Shown here in pieces: positions 27,101 through 39,857 of a DNA stretch of 64,000 nt. The DNA comes from Triglochin maritima. Its lineage: Eukaryota > Streptophyta > Magnoliopsida > Alismatales > Juncaginaceae. A program made the translations under genes and the position numbers. A model generated the notes under the pieces. That model saw nothing but the letters and a program-made list of their open reading frames with translations. It ran no database searches and was not told where the DNA came from. The stretch is taken from positions 29,533,493-29,597,492 of the forward strand of contig OY821793.1 of NCBI GenBank assembly GCA_963682175.1. The letters run 5' to 3'. Every line of letters begins with the position of its first letter. Within the stretch, counting starts at the first letter, position 1.

Positions 27101-28332
27101 TAACATGGTGTGATTTGATGGTACTATATTCTGGTGTCTGTAAAACTTATTCCAGTAACCAAACTATAAAAATAAATATTGTTCAAGAAAGAACTGTGGT
27201 ATAGAGAATTGAAGTTTATGATCAGTAACTGATTGTTTGAACTTTGTAAATTAGTAATCTTAATGAAAATCAAGAAATCATGTTTTTTATTTCTTCTTTT
27301 GGACAGTCTCAAATTTGTAGACAAGTGTAACTAGCTATGAGTATTTGTACTATACACCTTCCCATACATGTACTTATATTTCATCGTCTAAATGGAGTCT
27401 CGACAAGTGCTCTTTTTTTGCAAGTTATCATAGTGTCATAGTTAGTTTATACTTTTATGTCATATTTCTTGTGAATATTTGTAAAAGAAGTATAAATTTA
27501 CAGATTTATTAGGTAAATAGTTTTAATTGATGAGCAATGATCAAAATTGGTCAAGTCAATATCAAATATAAGAAGAAAAATATAATCCTCATATATTCCA
27601 AGAAAAATCAAAAGAGCAGTGAGCCAGTCAGCCTCATTCATTCAAGTGTTCGTACACCAGTCAACCCCTTGTAGGGTCCTCTTATACTAGTCTTGATATT
27701 TTAATATGTCTATATATTAATGATGGTGGGAATTTGTCAACTCAAATAAGTTATCCATCGCTACACATACCTTCTAAGCTTCCATAACCAATTAAACCAA
27801 CAGTGACGGTCATTATGATGGATATATGGGTCATGGGTCTCTGAAATTCAGTTGATTCTTCAACCTTGTAATTAAACTCAGCTACTCGACTCGAAATGTA
27901 AATGTTTTTAAAGGAAAGCATGTAGATGTTTTTATTTAAAGTCGTACGTACGTTTCTGTAAAATTAACGAATTTTAATTTTGCCCTGCAAACATCTTGAG
28001 ATCCAATTGAATATTTGAAATTAAATGGATTCGAGTAACATAAACTTCATATGTTAAGAAACACAAACTTCATGTATTTCTTTACATCATGGCGGTTAGA
28101 TAAAATACTAACTCAAATGAAATAGTGTTTATATTAACTTCTAATCAGTCTACTTATGCTCCACCAATTAACAAACACCAAACAATCACATGCACACACC
28201 TCATCTAATATAGTAGTAATAAAAATGCTGATACATTTTATTTGAACCATATAAAACCATGCACGCATAGATAGAGTACGTACGTACGTAATTAGTCATG
28301 CAAATATATCTGATATCATATGATCGAGCTGA
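24130..28332. other. Intergenic AT-rich region
   Basis: About 4.2 kb with no supportable gene. There is a T-run followed by a GT microsatellite near 26649-26668. Scattered ORFs under 85 codons have low-complexity products. I looked for familiar plant microRNA mature sequences and tRNA-like B boxes and recognised none. Confidence 0.5.
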
Positions 28333-28704
28333 TTAGCAATGAGCAATGCACTTCTTGCAATTGAAGCTACACAGCTGCTGAGGGAAATGATCCTTCACAA
28401 GGCGGCGTGAGGCCGTGCCGGGAGCCTTCTTATCACTACAGTACTTCTTGGGGCAAACTAAGGTCTTCTTGTAGCATGGCCCTGCCACCAAGCAAACCTT
28501 GCTCTTCCCATCCATCTCAAAGTCCTCATCTCCGGGACCGAAAATGTCGCTTGACTCCTCGGGGCTCTGGGCCTCCAATACATCTTGTGTCGGTGCCGGC
28601 TCGCTTGCAGTGTAGGTGGCGGTGGTGGTGGCGGCGGCGGCTAGGGTAGTGGAGATTGTAGTGGCAAATACGATCACCATTATGAAGAGTAATGAGGTCT
28701 TCAT
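28333..28704 (-). CDS. Small secreted cysteine-rich protein, unknown function
   Basis: A single exon encodes 123 aa. The N-terminus (residues 1-22, MKTSLLFIMVIVFATTISTT then LA) is a clear signal peptide, followed by an Ala/Thr-rich stretch and an acidic segment (residues 41-66, rich in D and E). The C-terminal half carries eight cysteines at 71, 77, 84, 89, 112, 116, 119 and 123, spaced C-x5-C-x6-C-x4-C-x22-C-x3-C-x2-C-x3-C; the chain ends on the last Cys. Such an even set in a secreted protein implies four disulfides. I do not recognise a named peptide family and see no catalytic motif. An AT dinucleotide tract about 40 bases upstream may serve as the TATA region. The codon pattern and the signal-plus-cysteine architecture support a real gene. 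Confidence 0.75.
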   Translation of the reverse strand: MKTSLLFIMVIVFATTISTTLAAAATTTATYTASEPAPTQDVLEAQSPEESSDIFGPGDEDFEMDGKSKVCLVAGPCYKKTLVCPKKYCSDKKAPGTASRRLVKDHFPQQLCSFNCKKCIAHC

Positions 28705-28745
28705 GGTTTAATGATATTGAGTTAGTAGCTAGATCGAGTTGGTGA

Positions 28746-28767
28746 ATATATATATATATATATATAT
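28746..28767. repeat. AT dinucleotide microsatellite, possible TATA region of the cysteine-rich gene
   Basis: An uninterrupted AT repeat begins 42 bases upstream of the minus-strand start at 28704, a plausible position for a TATA element with a very short leader. The position is all that supports a promoter role. Confidence 0.6.
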
Positions 28768-31083
28768 GTTTTGTTTTGCTTGGTTAATTTGTGATGATTA
28801 GGGATGTGTATATATAGCTATAGGATTTGAGGTGATTTGGTTTGCATTGTGCAACTAAGTAGACCAAAGTAGTACGTTGGTTGGTGGTAAGTGATTGGTG
28901 TGTGAAGTAAAGGTTAGGGTTTGTTGTGTCATTCTTATTTGGTTGCATGCAACTCATGCATGCTAGCAAGATTAATGAATGCCAATTTGATACTTTGAAT
29001 AAGATCAGCTCAATTGTTTCGATACCTTGTTATGTCTATGAACGCTTTATTGATGTTACAATGTTCTACATCATTCTTTAGTTGGGCTGATATTGTGAAA
29101 TACCCATCTGGCCTGTTTTTTTTATAATATTTTTTTAAACAAAATCAAGTATCAATGCTAATTAAGGTACTTTTTCTTGATGTATATATTGTCTTAAGTA
29201 AATTTTCTTGAATCTACCATTTTGAAACGCAATATGATTGGAAAGGGGGGCTGACTGTTTGGGGAAATTTAGGGAAGGAATCGTGGAGGAGAAGGGGACG
29301 ATGACTTATTTTCGTCGTAGACAAAAACGATATCCGCTATGTCATTTTTCTATAATAAAAATAGTGATAAAGTTGTCATGTTGTTATCTTATATTTTGTC
29401 AAATAAATTTCTCAACGTTGTATTTTTCTAATTTTATTTTGTTTATAATTATTTCAAAAAAAATAAAATCTTGTGATGTTTCTATTTGCTGAGCTTCGAT
29501 TGGAATTTATAACTTTTTATGGATTGGGCCCTTTAACTGCAGAAGAACTTAGGCTAATTCTTGATCTGGTCCATATCCAGGCCTTAAAAAACACGATCTT
29601 TAATTTATCATAACTTCAACTAATTAAGTTCTAAACTTCTAAATGCACTACATCTAAATCCGACAAAGATTTGATAATTTATTCTGTATATGATTATCCA
29701 ATCCTAGATCTAGACAACAGAAAATTGTGAAGAGTATATTTACAATTATTATTTTTCTAATAACTCACTAATCACGTGATCTAATTAATATCTTTGCTCT
29801 CGTAGCATACCATTGAAAAATCCGCAAGAAGATCAAATCAAGACAATAATTATCCCTACATCATCAATGTCGTCGCCATGTGCCTTCCAAATTAATTATT
29901 GATGGACTCAGAGGAGCAATTTAGTCAATATGCTAATTGCATATTTATAATTCTAGTCCAGTCTACTATAAAAGAGGACAAGTAAGAGATCAAGTGGTTG
30001 ATTAGCCTTGCTTGATGATAGAGACAATATGAAGTCGATATCTTTTTCCATACCAACAAGAATTGACTTACCTGGCATTTGCAATATGTGCCTACGAATA
30101 TTCTTACTATAATTTTAAAGTGGGATATTGACTGCCCACAACAAAGTGGAAACCAATTGATCAGATGTCCTCAAGTGTTGATTAATAATCACTAATTACC
30201 CCCCGACATCCTTACCAAACCACAAATGCCAAATACTATTCTTTCATCGTGTTGACTGTTGAGTATCAGTTACCCCTGAATAAGAAAGTCTTCATTTCAC
30301 TCATTGGATTGTGTGACAAAATAGTGTTTCTAATATTAACACTAATAAATTATAAGGTTAGTAAAAACAAATTATTAGTAGGCGTGTTTGTGATTTCGTT
30401 TCACAGTATAATATGTTGTATGACGATGTTCGTATTTACAGAAGCACTTCTAGATAGAATATATGGAAAGATTGAATATCATGTTGTTCTTGCATGCAAC
30501 GAGCAATATCAAATACACCAACAAAAACTATCTTAATTGATAATTACGCTTGAAATAGTCAAAGTTGCTTATTCGTAGAAACATGTGAAAACATCGATTT
30601 CAAATATAATCCAAAGTGAAAGGTAAAATCTACCGATAAAAATTGCAAATTCTTCCAAAAGGGAGTCAAATATGTCATTAAATTAGTAGTGATTAGTGAC
30701 CATTGAAAACACATTTAAGATGGAAACAAGCTAATAAGAATACAGCATCACATTCTGTAAATGCCAAAAATTAAAATAAATGAAAACAACCATGGGTTGA
30801 TTACTTGCCCAGCATTGCAATCTGGAGATTCATTCTTATCACTTATTTTTTATTTGGAAAAAAATAAATCACATCATAATAATTCTCCAATCCCAAACCA
30901 AGTCAAGTCCAAAACAGTCTGGGACATGTTTGAGTTTGATACTCCCATAAGATCAGATTACAGATCAACCAGTGAGTGGCGATTTCAAACAAGGAGACCA
31001 AACCAAAATGACCAAAATACCCCTCAAATCATGACACCAACCAACCAACAGTGTGTGTTTACTGTTTAGTCTTTGGTCACTGA
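28768..31083. other. Intergenic region
   Basis: AT-rich, with no recognisable gene. The part nearest 28768 should contain the promoter of the cysteine-rich protein gene. ORFs of 84-102 codons at 29238, 30249 and 30761 show no family resemblance, signal peptide or exon context. Confidence 0.5.
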
Positions 31084-31520
31084 GGGCCTCCTTAACGGAG
31101 GCCCTTTTCGGGTCGGGGCGAAATTCGCCCCGACCTGGCTCCCCTTAATGGGGAGCGGATCCGGGTCGGGTCGTGACTTGGGTCTGCGATCCGACTTGGG
31201 TCCCGACCCAGGTCTGGCCACGTGGTCAGATCTAGTTGGTTGAATTTTTTTTTTATTTTTTTTATTTATATTAGTTAAATAATATGTTAATAAATATATA
31301 TAATTAAAATAAATTGTAAATAAATATAATAATTAATAAAATAAATCAATTGAATTAACTATAATAATACAAAATCAATATTGAATTTAATATAAAATTT
31401 GAAATTGTGTTTACCTTTCAGGGGGCGCTGTCCCCTGAAACTCCTGCCAGCTCACCGGCGACCGCTCGCTGACCGGTCAGCGAGGTCAGCGAGATTCCCG
31501 CCAGCTTACCGACAAGCTGG
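31084..31520. repeat. Cluster of GC-rich perfect hairpins around an AT-rich core
   Basis: Successive inverted repeats: 31084-31104 (GGGCCTCC, 5-base loop), 31111-31135 (12-bp arms GGTCGGGGCGAA, 1-base centre), 31138-31156 (GCTCCCC, 5-base loop), then an imperfect one around CTTGGGTC near 31196. After an AT-rich core of about 170 bp come 31416-31440 (TTTCAGGGG arms), a perfect 20-bp palindrome at 31465-31484 (CTCGCTGACC arm) and 31501-31520 (CCAGCTT arms). The GC content of the two hairpin blocks contrasts sharply with the core and surroundings. This could be a foldback transposon or a MITE. I found no single terminal repeat pair or target duplication that defines one element. Confidence 0.7.
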
Positions 31521-32144
31521 GCAGCCGTTCGTACGAGTTCAATATGTTTCAATCCAATTTTTAAAAAAAATTACATTTTCTTGTGTTTTTATTAAGTAAA
31601 TCTTATTAATATTTGTTCCTATTCTGTTCTTCGATTCTCCTCGTCCCAAACTCCGAACCCACCAAAAAAAATCCCATTTTTCGATTTGGGTCAATCTCAT
31701 TTTCTCCTTTCTCGATCCCTACTTCCCGATCCCAGCAAAAAATCCAGAAAAAATAGCCTTTTTGGATCGCCTGCACCCTGCAGTTTCTATTTCTGGAAAA
31801 GCGAAAGGTTCGAACTTTAAATATTGAGCTCCAAGTGGATTTTAATGGGCGTGAATGGGTTTTAATGTTTTGCCATAAACGTTTTTTCTGAGATTTGTTT
31901 TGATGTTGTCATTCTTGTCTTGGGAAAAAGGGAGATTCTTTTGAGATTCTGCCTTTTCTGCGCTTTTGCTTCAGTTTAAATTGGACTTATTCCTTCTGCT
32001 TTGCAGGTGTGTTTGTAGGCATATGTGATGGTTCAGTTTGTGGGAGTGTAAAGATAGTAACTTTGTTGGGGGAATCGAATTAGTTGAAGAAGAACGAGTT
32101 CAGAGACCTTTTTAAGTGTTTGATCAAGAGGGAAAAGGTGTGAG
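31521..32144 (+). promoter_or_regulatory. Promoter and 5' UTR region of the DUF789 gene
   Basis: Between the hairpin cluster and the start codon at 32145 the sequence changes from AT-rich to a C/T-rich stretch near 31630-31740, typical of a plant 5' leader. GT and AG sites suggest that a 5' UTR intron is possible. The transcription start cannot be placed. Confidence 0.4.
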
Positions 32145-34536
32145 ATGGTTCACTCTAATTTGGATTGCTTCCTCAAGTCCTCTACTCCTTCGGTTCCATC
32201 ACAGTTTCTCCCCAAGGTGTTTGTTTTCTTCTCTCAATTTTTCATATTTTTTAAAATATATATGTGTGTTTTTTACCTTTTCTGCGTAGGAAAGATGCCA
32301 TTTTTTATATTTTTGCATTCATATATGCACATGTATTTTTTGGGAAAGTATTTTTCTCCTATGTCTGTTGCTGATTTTTATGATTTATTTGTATTTTTTT
32401 AATACATACCAACTGTTCTTTCTGTCTATGTTATTCTGAACTTCTGTTCATCATACAATAGTTTATCATGTTTAATTCGATTTTTTTTAAATTTTTTATG
32501 AGTTTTTCTTTTCCATTTTTATGTTACTGTTTCACCTTGTTCTTTCAGATTATGGGATTTCTTGTTAGATCATCGTTTGACATGGTTTTCCGCTGAAATG
32601 CCCTTTATTTTTGTTTATAACAAGAAGCATAGATGTGATTGTTTGGTCAAATTATTTGGTGATTTCACTCATAAGAAGTTATTACTAGAGTTTCTTCTCC
32701 GAGCATACTGTGATCTTTATTTCTTTCAATGATCAGAAAAGTATATGGAATCTGACTCCTGAATGGCAACCTATCAACAAAGATAAAGTTGAATATTTCA
32801 ATCTTAGCGACCTCTGGGATTGTTATGACGAGTGGAGTGCATACGGTCTTGGATCTACAATCCAAACCCGTGCTGGAAATGTTGTCCAATATTACACACC
32901 CTACTTGTCTGCCATTCAGATATACACCGCGAAACCAATTTCCCCAAGGTCATATTCCGAACTAGCTTCCATTGATGATGTTTACATCCAATCTATCGTC
33001 TTGTAAATTTAAGTACATTTTTTCATTTCAATCCAGGCTTGTGGGTGAATTTTGTGACAGTGGTTCTGATGTTAGTTCTTGGAGTAGTGAGAGTGACGAT
33101 ACAAATTTGTCAAGGTCAAGTAGCAGTAATAGTTCAGATAAGATGTGGGACATGGACGACATAAACAGTAGTGTTGATGACCATTGGTCAGTGAAAGACC
33201 GTCGTGGTGAGCTCTACATGGAGCACTTTGAAGGTGACGGCCCGTTTGCAAGGGTGCCTCTTAAGATTAAGGTCAGGCGATGATTTTATAGTAGTATCAA
33301 TTCATAAGTACATTGCCTTTTCCTTTCTTTAATCTCAAGTTTTTAAACTGCCATTATGCTTCGATGTTCATGTGTTCATTGTTTGAGATATGTTTTCCTT
33401 TCTTGTGTAACATCAGGTTGATGCACTGTCACGGAAGTATCCAGGACTGAAGACATTTAACAATCTGGATCTTTCACCCGCAAGTTGGATGGCGGTTGCT
33501 TGGTACGTACTTAAACAAACCACTTATAGTAGTCAAATGAATTATATCTATTAGTGGCTTCATCAAGAAACAAAAAAAAAACATTAAGTGTGGACGCCAT
33601 CACGTAACAAAACTGTAGAAATTCGTTGCTTCTATTCATAATGCTCTAGAAGAAACAATTCCCATTTTGTTTTCAATTTTGGAGTTTATTAATTGGTTGT
33701 TAAGGAACTTAGATTTTACTGACAAGATACTTCTATCTGTTGAAAAACCATTCTCTTTTTGCAGTCTGATCTCATACAATATGGTTCTGTTATCTTTTGT
33801 AATTAGGTATCCTATATACCATATCCCCGCTTGCAAGAATGGAAAGGAATTGTATGCATCTTTTCTGACTTACCATACCCTTTCATCGTCATTTCAAGGT
33901 AATGATTTCTTGGTACTAATCAGATAATTCAGTGCCGAGGGATTCAAATTGTGGATTATTTTTCTCCTAGTCTTATTCTTTTAGTAAATTAAGCTATAAT
34001 AAGAGACATCAAAGAAGAATGTTGAGTCATTTGAATTTTCGAATAAGCTTATGTATTACGAACTTTGCTCTCCTAAATTTTTAGTTCCCTAAATTCCTAC
34101 AGCTTTACAAGTTTTTTTATAAAAAACTTCAATGATTTTCTGCAAAACACTTTAGAGATTTATCCTCCTATATATATGAATCTTATAAAGTACATAATAA
34201 CTAAATGTGATGGCAACCGTTTGCTAAGAATAAATTACTCGCCGACTTGCTTTCATCTAATGTCTGTTTGATGCTTCAATTGTTGCAGACAACTCAGAAG
34301 ATGCTGTGAATTTCACCGAAACTCAAAAGGAAATGAGTTTCAAGGAAAACCGTATTACAATCTCCCTTCCCCCATTTGGAGTTGCCAGTTACAGAATGCA
34401 GCCAAAGGTTTGGCTGAACCGTGAAACCTCGGATCACAAGAGGCTTTTGTTGCTCTCAATGGCCGCGAGCTCGTGGCTGAAACAACTCCAAGTTCAACAC
34501 CATGACTTCAACTTCTTCATATCTCACTCAATGTGA
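32145..34536 (+). CDS. DUF789 family protein
   Basis: Plant-specific protein of unknown biochemical function. Six exons: 32145-32216, 32737-32948, 33037-33271, 33417-33502, 33807-33898, 34289-34536; continuous frame, 314 aa. Family hallmarks are VEYFNLSDLWDCYDEWSAYG, VVQYYTPYLSAIQIYT, RKYPGLKTFNNLDLSPASWM, AVAWYPIYHIP and FLTYHTLSSSFQ, near the expected order and spacing. A Ser-rich acidic segment (exon 3) precedes the conserved core. No signal peptide, membrane segment or catalytic motif is visible. The exon 2 donor is a weak GTCATA giving an 88-bp intron. A better-looking donor at 33003 would leave only a 34-bp intron, too short, and reading through reaches TAA. The start MVHSNLDCFLKSSTPSVPSQ fits the family. 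Confidence 0.88.
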
Positions 34537-35771
34537 ATAAACACACCCTTATGGTTCTGGCCAATCACGTGTTGGACTATAAAGATGCTTGATTTCAGGG
34601 GGGGAACATCAAATAGAGGCTCATACATGTGTTTATTGTGTGTGTATTTATGCTATAATTCTTAACTGCATGTGTCTAGAATTTGAGTGGGAGAGAAATT
34701 TAGACCTCTTTTTGGCTCTTGGCTTTGTTGTTTGCCTCTCAAATGACAATGAAAATATTTACTATGTTACAGATTTTGGTGGCTATGCATATGTGCTTCT
34801 AATCTAATTATTTTATGTGAATTGTGGGATATAAATATCCAAGTCGAATTCTTTTCCTGAATCTTGTAACTATTACTTATGTGGCTATATTTACATTCAC
34901 AAGTAGCTTTATCTAAATAAGCAAATTGTTGTGCACACAATGTTTTGATTCACTTAGAAGTGTTGCAATTTTAATGAAAACATGTAGACGTCTAGTGATA
35001 ACTCATCTGTAGAAAATCAGTATTTGCCCATCCCAGAATCCAACAGAAACTAATATCAGGAAACCATAAATTAAAATTTGGTTCCTAAAAACACCCTTGT
35101 GAAATACAAAATACCTCAGTAACTTTCCCAATGATATGCTTATGAAATAACCAAGCAAGAAGAATAAAGAGCATAACGCAAAAGGCATATTTTTTTATTT
35201 TAAGAATTACTATCTATCTATAATCAACCACAACAATGCAATTAGAAGAAAACCCCCCTGAGAATCGTCTCAAGTAGACCTAATCAACATATTATTGTTA
35301 GACAAATACGACATACATACTAAACCGTTTCAGTACTTACATAGATGTTCTAAAAATCATATATCGCATTCTTGTTATACTCCCGTTTTTTCTCACTACT
35401 ACCATTTTCTTCATCGTCCCCTTCGCATCATTGCCAATCGTCATTAATCATCATCGTCGTTGTCCTCATCACTATCATCCTCACTACTGTCTTCATCTTC
35501 CACCAATTCACAAGTTTTTGCAATAATATTCAGAATGAACTTCCTTTGTTTGGATTTACCATCATAATTACATTAACCTAATCCAAAGAAGAAAATGCGT
35601 CTTTTGACAAACTTATTTGTGTCGGAATTAAGCTAGAATTGTAACGACTTTTCATCAACCGTCGAATTATAGACTTTGTTGGCACCATATGTATTTCGAT
35701 AACTCGGAACTTGGTGTGAGTGTGACTAAAGCTTGAGTCGCTCCAAACGTAAATCTTTATCAATGACATAG
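34537..35771. other. Intergenic region downstream of the DUF789 gene
   Basis: Contains the DUF789 3' UTR and AT-rich sequence up to the solo LTR. A run of ATC/CTC-rich sequence near 35400-35510 is low complexity. No gene was recognised. Confidence 0.5.
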
Positions 35772-36097
35772 TGTTGGATTATTAAATTTAGGTTAAGCCT
35801 ACGAACAACTTAATTAAAAAAATTTAATGTTGAGTTGAAGATGTATTGAGCAATGTGCTAACCTTTTTTTAGTCTCACATTGGGGATGTTGGAAAGTTGG
35901 AGAATGTTGATAAGCGTTCTCCTCCCATGATCTTTTGTTGGTAGAAAAAGAGGAGTAGAGAATTCTGCACGCGCGTGCGGACCCGGGGCGGGACGACATG
36001 AGATTTGGGGGAAATTAGAGGTTTTAGCCTCAAGGTGATAGTTATATCTTTTTGATCATCGAGTTAAATGGTTATTGCAATTAAGTTATTGACGGTT

Positions 36098-36152
<55 letters not shown>

Positions 36153-36542
36153 CACGTTTAGTTTCCATGATACACACGTTTTTAATCTTTCTCTCGCGAT
36201 TTTCTCCTCCAAATCCAGCGTTCTTCGGCGGTCGGATTTTGCGAGGTTACGCGGTATTTTCGAGGTTCGTTGACTCCGATGTGCGTCCGCTCAATGAAAT
36301 AACCGTTATATCCTCAGAGAAAAACGTCAGACTCATCGCACTGGTACGTGGATGCAATATTTTCTCTGAGGCAAGTCGGAATTCGACGGTTCGGTTTGTA
36401 AGGTGTTTTCTGATCATTATTTTTCGTTGTTTGTTGTTAGAACATGAATTTGTACGTTGGTTTAATCTGGATTCTGTTGAAATATTTATTCGAGATATGT
36501 AATTCACCGTATTACATGATTATATTTGTAATTGTATCAACA
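35772..36542 (+). mobile_element. Probable solo LTR (Copia-type)
   Basis: 771 bp beginning TGTTGGATTATTAAA and ending TTGTATCAACA, the TGTTG...CAACA termini of plant Copia LTRs. The flanks are CATAG on the left and CATAA on the right, four of five matching, compatible with an aged 5-bp target duplication. It contains the plant LTR-like phrase AGTCTCACATTGGGGATG, a GC-rich patch around 35970 and a 47-bp AT microsatellite. There is no primer-binding site or coding region next to it, so the internal domain is gone. A 111-codon ORF inside is not a gene. Confidence 0.65.
36101..36147. repeat. AT dinucleotide microsatellite inside the solo LTR
   Basis: An uninterrupted AT repeat of 47 bp, likely to be length-polymorphic. 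It divides the LTR into a 5' half and a more GC-rich 3' half. Confidence 0.95.
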
Positions 36543-39500
36543 CACATAATACCCCAATTTAACTCAAACATTTCGACCAATTTGTCATCCTCATACATCA
36601 AACTGAATATACAATACAAGTTCCCATCATGCTCCAAGAGATAGTACATCGATCGGTAGGGTCAAGCGACGAAAGTTGAAGACTCAATGGAACAGAAGAA
36701 GACTGGGTTTCGCGTTGGCATCTACAAATCCTAGTGTTCCTGTGAGTAAAAAAAAAAAGGGTATGTTATTCACTTGAGGATGAAGTTCTTTCAATATAAT
36801 TTAGAGTTTCAGTATGGTGAAAATTTTAGATTGTAGATTTTGATCTATGGTATCCACGAACATTAAAAATCAACAAAATGAAGATATGTTTCGAATAAGA
36901 CTAAGAAGACCGAAAAAATGAAAGCACTGCATTTGTCGGTATCCTGAATTTTATATTAAATGACTTCAAAATCTAGACTATTTCTTGGCAATTTACGAGA
37001 GAGAAAAAAAGTTTACCATCTTCTCCAAGAACATATATAGAATAAACCGTTGAGAAACACAGGACATGAACTGTGGACGGCATGAAAGGGCAATCATTGT
37101 CATATATAGACCTTAATTAGACTCCCCATTATAGAAATGGGGCATCCACAGCCACACTGCCATGCCCATAATATTATTAGTGATTGAATTGGCATGATGC
37201 AGATCGCCATATATATATTTACAGAACCAGTTGCATCACCACTCCAGTAGCAAAACACATGCCAAACGTTGTTCCACACCTTAAAAGACTCAACACAAAC
37301 ACAGATCACATACAAATAGAATCTTCAACCAACACTAAGTTTGTGTATTTGTTGTCCGTACATTTTATTTCAGCTAATTAGTTTGGGATTCGTATTGAGA
37401 ACGTCTTTTGGAGCCAAGAGTTGTAGAGAAATTAACAATTATCACCGTTAAAGGAAGCGAGACACGATGCGATCGAATTCGACGATAACCAGTATTTACA
37501 TTTGTAACCGAAACGAATGGAGTCTTTGAGTGAGATTAAGTGAAGAGCATCTTGATGCCATTAGAACCTAAACGTACGTAGGTACGGTACGGTACGGACA
37601 CTTTTGTCTCGCTTAAATCTTTTGCATGAGTTTTTGGCTGCTATAAACTGATAAAAGTGTGAAGATTTTGAAGAGAAAAAAATAATTCCAAAAAGTAAGT
37701 GATAATGAATTGGGCAATTTTCTTGTACTAAATTCCAGAACGGTTACCAACCATTCATATACTTTCATATAATGTAACTGAAAATTCATTATATTTGGAC
37801 ACGTTAGTGAGTCGGTTGAGATATTATTATTATTATTATTATGACAGACTAAAAATTTGATGACAAAATTCACGTGATGTATATTACTTACTAGTTAGTC
37901 ATAAGGGTGAGATTGAAAAGCCCAATAACTTTCATTTTAATATTTCCATTCCTCGACCAAAAGCAAAAAACACAATAAAAAGAAATTCACGGTATTCATC
38001 GAATTAGCGTAGTGTCTTCGCGGTAATGCATAGACATATATTACTTAATTACGAAAAGCCTATTCAAATTATTCCTTGGGATGATTGTTTACACCCAATT
38101 AAGAGTTGTTACAAGAATGCAAGCACGTATCAACCATTGCCTAAAGGAAAATGGTTTTAAAATATCGGTTAAGATCAAAATCAAGTGATTTAAAATCGGT
38201 TAAGATCAAAATCAAGTGATTTAAAATTGTAAACAGGACTGCACGTATGTTGCGATTTTGAACGACTTAAGCGGACTCGTTCAACGGCTCGAAACCGTGC
38301 ACCATTTTTAAAGTTTCAGTAGAGTTTTGCAAATTTTGAATTTGAGATGAATTTTGCAAACGAAAAATTATAATTTATTTTGAAGTTGCAAATCTTAATT
38401 TATGGAAACAACTTTGGATTTGGCTTCTCTTTTCAATCAAGAAAAGAAAATTATGCCTCTGATGTCATGAACGAAGAATGCATTTTCTTATACTGCAGTA
38501 TTGTACGCATCATTTCTTATTTGGAGTTTCAACTTATTTTTTGTAGAAACTTTTCTTACGATCTTGGTTTCTTGACATGTAAAAACGCAAGGAATCCAAA
38601 TTCTGCATCTTGCAATTGCACCCAAATCCTTGTTAATTTTAATAAAACATGGTTCTGAATTTAGTAAAGGTCCAAGAAGTTTGATTTTATTGACTAATAA
38701 TTCCTGATTGTTGTGGACACTCTATTGCATGCTACAATTGTAACTTTAGCTTCTTGTTCCAGTTTTCCCCCCAACAACCTCAACTTATCCAAGGATTCTA
38801 ATGACACAAATTAATTGTATTTGATCATCATTTCTTCTACATCCTTACATGATGTGGTTCAATATTCAAGGGAGTTGTTACATTCTGTTGTGACGGAGTC
38901 GAATGCTAGCAACAACTTGGTGAAAATGGTGCAGTCACTTCCTATTTGGAATTGCTCATCACAACCCACCCATCTCAAAGTGGGGATATAATTCAAAGAA
39001 GTTTGGGCTTCTTACCGTCTTTATCTCCGATAAGACGATTATATCATACATCTTGTTTTTCTTCAAGCTCATATAATTTTGTTGTCTGATTTCTAGATTT
39101 CTTATACTTTTTCATATCCAAAATAATTATTCTCGCTAAGAAGACAATGATTCTTGACATTATTTGAACATGCAACTTTGTAAACTTACAATCTTGACAT
39201 AACACATCAAATTAGAAATAAAGTTGATTATGAGAGTAGTGGAATACGTGAGAGCATGAATTCCATATAGAAAAGTGATTCTTAAGAGAATCTATTCTAA
39301 TATAAAGTATTTGTATTGCAAATCAGATAACAACTTATACATAATCAATCCAACAACCCGTATCCAAACAAACCTTCACCGTACCAATATAAACAAGAAT
39401 AACATTGATACCAAAAGTAGAGTCCTAGAATATGTTACATACCTTCTCGGAGATATCTAATCTAATAAAGTAGAACTTTCTAACACGACGGTAAACACCA

Positions 39501-39857
39501 TGGTCGTGTCAAGATCTTAAGTCAGAGGGGAACAATTTACATGATATCAATGAGAAAAAATGTTCAAAAATCTAGTATGATGTATACTCAAAGAGGAAAA
39601 ATCCAAAATTCAAAGAGATAAAATATATACTTATTTCATACTTAAATATGTAAAATCTAAAATCTAAAATCCACATTGGTATATATTTGAGCCAAGAAAG
39701 CCCCCCACTAATCCCAGGGGGCGAACTGCAAAAAGAGAGAAAATATTCGCATCCCACAACTGAAGGCAAAGCAAGCAATCGAGAAAGAAGAAGAAGAAGA
39801 AGAAACGATCCCAAACCGTAACCACCGAATCCGACCGAAACCCTAGAATTCCCCGGA
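36543..39857. other. Intergenic region upstream of the SMP-domain gene
   Basis: 3.3 kb of AT-rich DNA. It includes a short tandem duplication at 38164-38225 and, at the right end, a purine-rich GAAGAA run near 39785-39805 in the probable 5' leader of the SMP gene. ORFs up to 92 codons have no recognisable features. Confidence 0.5.
38164..38225. repeat. Perfect 31-bp tandem duplication
   Basis: The unit beginning ATCGGTTAAGATC and ending GTGATTTAAA occurs twice head to tail (38164-38194 and 38195-38225) without mismatch. It is intergenic and looks like a recent slippage or unequal-exchange event. Confidence 0.95.

Noticed and set aside
33003..33036. Alternative DUF789 intron using the GTAAAT donor
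   Set aside because: It would be 34 bp, below a workable plant intron length. The 88-bp intron from 32949 also keeps frame.
36167..36502. 111-codon ORF
   Set aside because: Lies wholly inside the solo LTR and shows no family motif.
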